From NCBI GenBank assembly GCA_963706605.1, contig OY970165.1:1240001-1304000 (forward strand): DNA of 64,000 bases. The letters run 5' to 3'. The DNA is from VRUE01 sp963706605. GTDB taxonomy: Bacteria; Actinomycetota; Thermoleophilia; Solirubrobacterales; 70-9. Both the position numbers and the translations under genes were made by a program. The notes below the pieces were generated by a model that did no database searches, was not told where the DNA came from, and saw nothing but the letters and a program-made list of their open reading frames with translations. Shown piece by piece: positions 59,862-64,000 of this stretch (within the stretch, counting starts at the first letter, position 1; each line of letters opens with the position of its first letter).

Positions 59862-60662
59862 ATGGCCGACACTGCTCTCGCCTTGGGCGAGCACCGAGAC
59901 CTCGCGCCGGCAGCCGCACAGGCGCTGCAGCTCTTCGAGCTGCCCCTCCCGCCCGAGGAGGTCGACACCACGCACGGCTACCTCGACCTGCTGGGCCGGC
60001 AGGACCCCACCGGGACGCATCTCGGCCAGCGCCTGATGGTGAGCCGCGCGCTGCCGCTGATCTACCAGCGCCTCTGGCGCCCGCTTGGGGGTCGTCTGCT
60101 GATGGGCGTGACCGGCCCCAGCACTGGCGAGGAGCACCGGATGGCGCTTGCCACGCTCTCGATCGCCGCCGGCGACCGGGTGCTCGACGTCGCCTGCGGC
60201 CCCGGCAACTTCACCCGCGACTTCGCCCTGGCTGCGAGCGACGGCCTCGTCGTCGGCATCGACGCCTCGCGGTCGATGCTGGACGTCGCGGTGCAAGAAA
60301 CCGAGGGCGCTAACGTCGCCTACCTGCGCGGAGACGCCTGCGCGCTGCCGTTTCGCGACGGCAGCTTCGACGCGATCTGCTGCTTTGCCGCCCTCTACCT
60401 GATCGAGGATCCGATGCGGGCACTGGCGGAGATCGTCCGCGTCCTTGCGCCGGGCGGTCGGGTGGCGCTGCTCACCAGCTGCAACAGGGGCCTGTTGCCC
60501 GCCCCGGCAACCAACGCGGTCGTGCGCAGGCTGAGCGGCGTGCGGATCTTCGCCCGCGACGAGTTGACCCGAGCCCTGGTCGAGGGCGGTCTGATCGGCG
60601 TGGAGCAGCGCGTAACCGGTCTCGCGCAGTTCGTGTCGGGACACAAGCCGGAGGTGACCTAA
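59862..60662 (+). CDS. Class I SAM-dependent methyltransferase
   Basis: 266 residues. RVLDVACGPGNFTRDFALAA (SAM loop), VVGIDASRSMLDVA and DGSFDAICCFAALYLIEDP mark a UbiE/type-11 methyltransferase. The first 95 residues are an added N-terminal region. The next gene starts directly after its TAA. Substrate unknown, possibly a lipid or quinone. Confidence 0.85.
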   Translation: MADTALALGEHRDLAPAAAQALQLFELPLPPEEVDTTHGYLDLLGRQDPTGTHLGQRLMVSRALPLIYQRLWRPLGGRLLMGVTGPSTGEEHRMALATLSIAAGDRVLDVACGPGNFTRDFALAASDGLVVGIDASRSMLDVAVQETEGANVAYLRGDACALPFRDGSFDAICCFAALYLIEDPMRALAEIVRVLAPGGRVALLTSCNRGLLPAPATNAVVRRLSGVRIFARDELTRALVEGGLIGVEQRVTGLAQFVSGHKPEVT

Positions 60663-61112
60663 ATGGCACACATGGGAGGTACCGCCAGCACCGAGATCGA
60701 CGCCCCCATCGGCGAGGTCTGGGCAATCGTGGAGGACGTCCTCACCGCGCCTGACTGGCAGGGTGGTCTGGTGGAGGTGACGGCGCTGGAGCGCGACACC
60801 GACGGCCGCCCGTCTCTGGTGGAGAGCGAGAGCGACATCAAGGTCAAGCATGTAAAGACGCAGGTGCGGTTCAGCTACGAGCCGCCCACGCGCCTTTCCT
60901 GGACGCAGGAGAAGGGCGATCTCAAGTCGGTCGAGGGATCCTGGAAGCTGGAGGATCTCGGCGAGCAGCGAACGCGGGCGACCTACACGCTGGACGGCGA
61001 CCCCGGCCGGGTGCTCGGGATGCTGATCCGCGGGCCGGTCGAGGCCGCCGCGCGGGCGATGCTCGTGAACGCCCGCCCGGGTGAGCTGAAGACGCGGGTC
61101 GAGGGCGGATGA
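60663..61112 (+). CDS. SRPBCC (START-like) ligand-binding protein
   Basis: 149 residues. STEIDAPIGEVWAIVEDVLT, FSYEPPTRLSWTQEKGDLKS and EGSWKLEDLGEQRTRATYTL match the polyketide-cyclase/START fold. It binds a hydrophobic ligand or acts on it. It sits between a methyltransferase and a reductase-like gene as one operon. Confidence 0.85.
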   Translation: MAHMGGTASTEIDAPIGEVWAIVEDVLTAPDWQGGLVEVTALERDTDGRPSLVESESDIKVKHVKTQVRFSYEPPTRLSWTQEKGDLKSVEGSWKLEDLGEQRTRATYTLDGDPGRVLGMLIRGPVEAAARAMLVNARPGELKTRVEGG

Positions 61113-62380
61113 TGGCCGACAAGGATCTTTCCGTCGTCGTCTTCGGCGCCACGGGGGTCACCGGGCGCCGCGTCGCCGCCTATCTCTCCGAACGGGCCGC
61201 GGAGGTGGGCGCCAAGTGGGCGGTTGCCGGGCGTGACCCCGTCAAGCTCGAACGCGTCCTCGGCGAGATAGGGGTCGTAGCTCCGGAGACGATCGTCGCC
61301 GACGTCGGCGATCCGGCGTCGCTGGCGGCAATGGCGTCCCGCACCCGGGTGGTCCTCGACCTCGTCGGCCCCTACACGCTCTACGGCGAGCCGGTGATCG
61401 AGGCCTGCATCGCCAACGGCTCCCACTACGTCGACCTGACCGGGGAGATTCCCTTCGTGCGACGGATGATCGACGCCTTCCACGACCGCGCTGCGGCAGC
61501 CGGAGTGAAGGTGGTCCAGGTCAGCGGCTTCGAGGCGCTGCCGCCCGACCTTGGGGTCCTGCTCGCCGCCGAGACCGCGCGTGAGCGCTGGAACGAAGAC
61601 CTGTCCGAGGCTGACGTCGACGTCGCCACCCAGCAGCCCGCTGGGCGCCTCGGCCCGGCCGACCTGATCTCTGGCGGAACGCTTCAGAGCATGGCTGAGG
61701 CTCTCGGCGGCGAGGGGGCGACGGAGATCCCCGACCCGGCGGCGCTGATCGCCGACCCCGACCTTGCAGCCTCGGTGCGGCGGCGTAGCCCGATCGAGCT
61801 CGCCCCACGCTTCAACGCGCGCGGCGACGCAATCGCCCCGATGACGCCGATCGCGTTCATCAACCCCGCCGTTATCCACCGCACCACCGCGCTGATCGCC
61901 GCCGAGCGCGGCGTCAAAGCGGAGCCGCTGCGCTACCGCGAGGGGATCGCGATCCCCGGCGGGACCGTCACCGTGCCGCTGCGCTACGTGGCCGCGGGGG
62001 CGCTGGCAGCCACGCAGGCGGGTTTCCGCGTGCTGACCAAGGCGCCGCCTTCGGTCAGGGACCGATCGGCCAACGCCCTGAGGAGGTTGCTCCCATCGTC
62101 GGGATTCGGCCCTTCCGGGAGCCGCCTCGAGGAGTGGTCGTGGCAGGTCGCCGTCGACGCCCGCACCGCCGGCGGCCATTACGTCCGGGTAAGCGTCGAC
62201 GCCGATGGGCATCCTGGATACCTGGCCACGGCCAAGATCCTCGGCGAGGCCGGGCTGCTGCTCGCCGAGGACGGCGCGACGCCCGAGCGGGCCGGGTGCC
62301 TGACGCCGGCAACCGCGATCGGCACCGGGCGCCTCGACCGCTTCGAGCGGGCCGGCGCCCGCTTCTCGGTCTCCTCCTGA
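61109..62380 (+). CDS. Saccharopine dehydrogenase-like/trans-acting enoyl reductase family
   Basis: 423 residues. VVVFGATGVTGRRVAAYLSE (NAD(P) loop), VVLDLVGPYTLYGEPVIEAC, YVDLTGEIPFVR and VSGFEALPPDLGVLLAAETA are characteristic of this family. It may reduce a lipid double bond. The start overlaps the SRPBCC stop (ATGA). Confidence 0.88.
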   Translation: MMADKDLSVVVFGATGVTGRRVAAYLSERAAEVGAKWAVAGRDPVKLERVLGEIGVVAPETIVADVGDPASLAAMASRTRVVLDLVGPYTLYGEPVIEACIANGSHYVDLTGEIPFVRRMIDAFHDRAAAAGVKVVQVSGFEALPPDLGVLLAAETARERWNEDLSEADVDVATQQPAGRLGPADLISGGTLQSMAEALGGEGATEIPDPAALIADPDLAASVRRRSPIELAPRFNARGDAIAPMTPIAFINPAVIHRTTALIAAERGVKAEPLRYREGIAIPGGTVTVPLRYVAAGALAATQAGFRVLTKAPPSVRDRSANALRRLLPSSGFGPSGSRLEEWSWQVAVDARTAGGHYVRVSVDADGHPGYLATAKILGEAGLLLAEDGATPERAGCLTPATAIGTGRLDRFERAGARFSVSS

Positions 62381-62383
62381 ACC

Positions 62384-62427
62384 GCTGCCGACTTTTCCCC
62401 GGCCATAGGGTGGAAAAAGTCCGCAGC
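62384..62427. terminator. Bidirectional hairpin terminator between convergent genes
   Basis: GCTGCCGACTTTTCC (62384-62398) and GGAAAAAGTCCGCAGC (62412-62427) form an imperfect stem with A/T tracts on both sides. The ACTTTTTCC/GGAAAAAGT core also occurs as the middle arms of the palindrome at 4779-4893. Confidence 0.75.
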
Positions 62428-62428
62428 G

Positions 62429-63337
62429 CTACGAGAGAAACTGGTCAGCCGCGCCGACGCGCAGCTGCGGCGTCACCGTGCCGCCGCGCCGGCGCTCCGC
62501 CTGCGTCACGACATCGAAGAAGACGTCGTTGCGACCGCGCCGCATCTTGCGGGGGAAGAGGCGCCTGGCGCGGCGGTGGGTGGCCGCGATCGCCTGGAAG
62601 CTCGACTCGTGGGTGCGGCTCCAGCGGATGCCGAAGATCTCCCGGACGCGGGGCGGCAGCGTCCCCTTGATGATGTGGTTCTGGACGGCGAGGTTGCCGC
62701 GCGCCGCCGCCGGGACCGGCTGCCGGAATGCCACCAGCGGAGCCATCGCCAGCCCGTGCTCGGTCGCCTGCAGGTCCGGAGAGGTGAGCTTGCCGTCCCA
62801 CCACTTCTTGAATTCGCGGTGGCTCGCGGGCACCTCGCTGCGGGGCAGGTCGAACAGCTCGCCGAAGCGCACGTAGTCCTGCCAGAGGTCCTCGCGCTCG
62901 GCTTCGCTCAGCGGCCGCACCATCGTCTCGTACATCTCGCGCCCGGAGTCGGCGATCACAGCCATGGTCCAGAGCATCAGCTCCGGGTCGAAGGCCGAGT
63001 AGTGGGTCCCGGCGGAGTGGACGCCGGCCGCCTCCGGCAGATCGCCCTTAATCGTCTTGTGCAGCCGATGCACTTTGGCCAGCGCCTCGTCGGCCTCATC
63101 GCGCGTGCCCAGGAAGACGGTCTCCTGGATCTTCGCGGTGCGGGCCAGGCGCTCGAACGGGCGGTCGCCGGACCGCGTCGAGAGCATCGTGCCGGTGTAG
63201 GTGAGCGGTTCCAGAGCCCCGATCAGCAGCGCTCGCTGCCCGTAGAGCAGCCCGACAGAGCGCTCGCCGTGGACCCGTCGCGCCATCGAGCGGCCCGGCG
63301 GGAAGTGGTAGTCGGCATCGGTGCTCGGCTCGGTCAC
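62429..63337 (-). CDS. MpaB-type oxygenase family protein (DUF2236)
   Basis: 302 residues from GTG 63337. FPPGRSMARRVHGERSVGLL, TVFLGTRDEADEALAKVHRL, YSAFDPELMLWTMAVIADSG and LWQDYVRFGELFDLP are the DUF2236 hallmarks; the conserved His residues probably bind haem. Some relatives oxidise polyisoprenoids. It follows ftsH by 15 bp. Confidence 0.85.
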   Translation of the reverse strand: MTEPSTDADYHFPPGRSMARRVHGERSVGLLYGQRALLIGALEPLTYTGTMLSTRSGDRPFERLARTAKIQETVFLGTRDEADEALAKVHRLHKTIKGDLPEAAGVHSAGTHYSAFDPELMLWTMAVIADSGREMYETMVRPLSEAEREDLWQDYVRFGELFDLPRSEVPASHREFKKWWDGKLTSPDLQATEHGLAMAPLVAFRQPVPAAARGNLAVQNHIIKGTLPPRVREIFGIRWSRTHESSFQAIAATHRRARRLFPRKMRRGRNDVFFDVVTQAERRRGGTVTPQLRVGAADQFLS

Positions 63338-63351
63338 TCCAAGCGAGGATG

Positions 63352-64000
63352 CTACTCCGGCGGGGACGCCTCCGAGGACAGCACGACCGCCGCCGGGACG
63401 CTGCTCGGCAGCTTCTTCTCGCGCAGCTCGTGGGCGGCGAAGATCTCGTCGAGGTCCTCGCGGGTCAGCGTCTCGCGCTCCAACGCGTTGACGGCGAGGT
63501 CGTCGAGGCACTCGCGATTGCTCGCCAGCAGCGAACGCGCCCGCCGGTAGGCCTCGCGAGCAAGCGTCATCGCGGCCAGGTCGACGTCGCGACGGGTGCG
63601 GTCCGAGAGCGCGTAGTCGCCGGTCGGCAGGGCGATCGGCGGCGCGCCGTCGGCGTCGAGCGCCACACCCATCCCGAACTCGGCGACCATCTGCCGGCAG
63701 ACCATGTGCACCCGCGCCAGGTCGTCGACGGCTCCCGAGTAGGAGGCGTTCATGACCTCCTCCTCGGCCGCGCGGCCACCCAGCAGGGTGACCAGCTCGT
63801 CGAGCAGCTCCTCGCGCGACTTCAGGTAGGTGTCCTCCTGCGGCGAGTGGCCGACGAAGCCGAGCGCCGGCCCGCGCGGCACGATGCTGAGGATCTCCGG
63901 CGGGTCCAGTCCAAGCAACCGTCGGCAGAGCGCGTGCCCGGCCTCGTGGTAGGCGACGATTCGCCGCTCCTTCTGGCTCAGCCGCCGCGCCTGTTGGGAG
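63352..64000 (-). CDS. ftsH: ATP-dependent zinc metalloprotease FtsH, C-terminal part
   Basis: About 215 C-terminal residues; the gene continues past the right edge. RIVAYHEAGHALCRRLLG holds the HEXXH zinc motif, and the protease domain continues with LLGGRAAEEEVMNASYSGAV, DDLARVHMVCRQMVAEFGMG and the helical end. The AAA domain is outside the window. It degrades membrane and regulatory proteins. Confidence 0.93.
   Translation of the reverse strand, partial: SQQARRLSQKERRIVAYHEAGHALCRRLLGLDPPEILSIVPRGPALGFVGHSPQEDTYLKSREELLDELVTLLGGRAAEEEVMNASYSGAVDDLARVHMVCRQMVAEFGMGVALDADGAPPIALPTGDYALSDRTRRDVDLAAMTLAREAYRRARSLLASNRECLDDLAVNALERETLTREDLDEIFAAHELREKKLPSSVPAAVVLSSEASPPE

Overview
The window is GC-rich actinobacterial DNA, most likely a Thermoleophilia/Solirubrobacterales-type chromosome. 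The evidence is high GC3 coding, many GTG/TTG starts, ATGA/GTGA start-stop overlaps, and a phosphatidylinositol pathway (a CDP-alcohol phosphotransferase next to inositol-3-phosphate synthase). The genus is an inference; there is no rRNA gene to test it.

Backbone 1 (1-18.2 kb) is intact and tightly packed: dnaK (start only), a secreted EEP phosphatase, cytochrome c, endonuclease III, an Asp-nucleophile alpha/beta hydrolase, an inositol-lipid block (PAP2_3 membrane enzyme, PI-phosphate synthase-like protein, Ino1, and a fused GT4 remnant-PHP protein), a UDG-fold protein, an F420-type LLM oxidoreductase, an RNA uracil-C5 methyltransferase, argF, lgt, prmC, lysS, a CDF transporter and an SDR. 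It ends at a tRNA-Glu(UUC)-like gene with an unusual D-loop insertion.

Accessory region A (18.3-37.8 kb) is the most unusual part. Eight copies of a 55-70 bp element (R1-R8), all in one orientation, separate blocks of unrelated genes. Each copy has a conserved left box (two GTCnCAT heptamers 4 nt apart) and a central hairpin whose sequence varies but whose pairing is kept. R2-R7 also carry a right box (CCTTTCAA or close to it). The blocks hold a TIR-like/P-loop ATPase, a coiled-coil/HD/protein-kinase operon, a nuclease-like/DUF2283 pair, NERD plus MNT-HEPN, a dGTPase/GHKL/PAP2 cluster, a Phd-VapC pair, a decayed duplicate of that pair, secreted proteins and an MntA-HepT pair. This looks like an integron or CALIN cassette array, but the boxes are not canonical attC boxes and no recombinase lies among them.

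Accessory region B (38.7-59.1 kb) is an integrative island in tRNA-Val(UAC). The 44-bp tRNA 3' end recurs at 59,046-59,089 with one mismatch, and similar palindromes lie just inside both ends. It carries HTH regulators, an OB-fold protein, a conjugation-type ATPase interrupted by an in-frame TAG, a replication-relaxation-like protein, an IS transposase, an excisionase-like protein and a tyrosine integrase. A second tRNA-Val(UAC) inside it is followed by an integrase remnant and by a decayed copy of its own 3' end at 57.7 kb, so a second element is nested there. Several genes in A and B carry single-base frameshifts; the backbone genes do not.

Backbone 2 (59.1-64 kb) holds a SIMPL protein, a methyltransferase/SRPBCC/saccharopine-dehydrogenase-like operon, an MpaB-type DUF2236 protein and the C-terminal part of FtsH.
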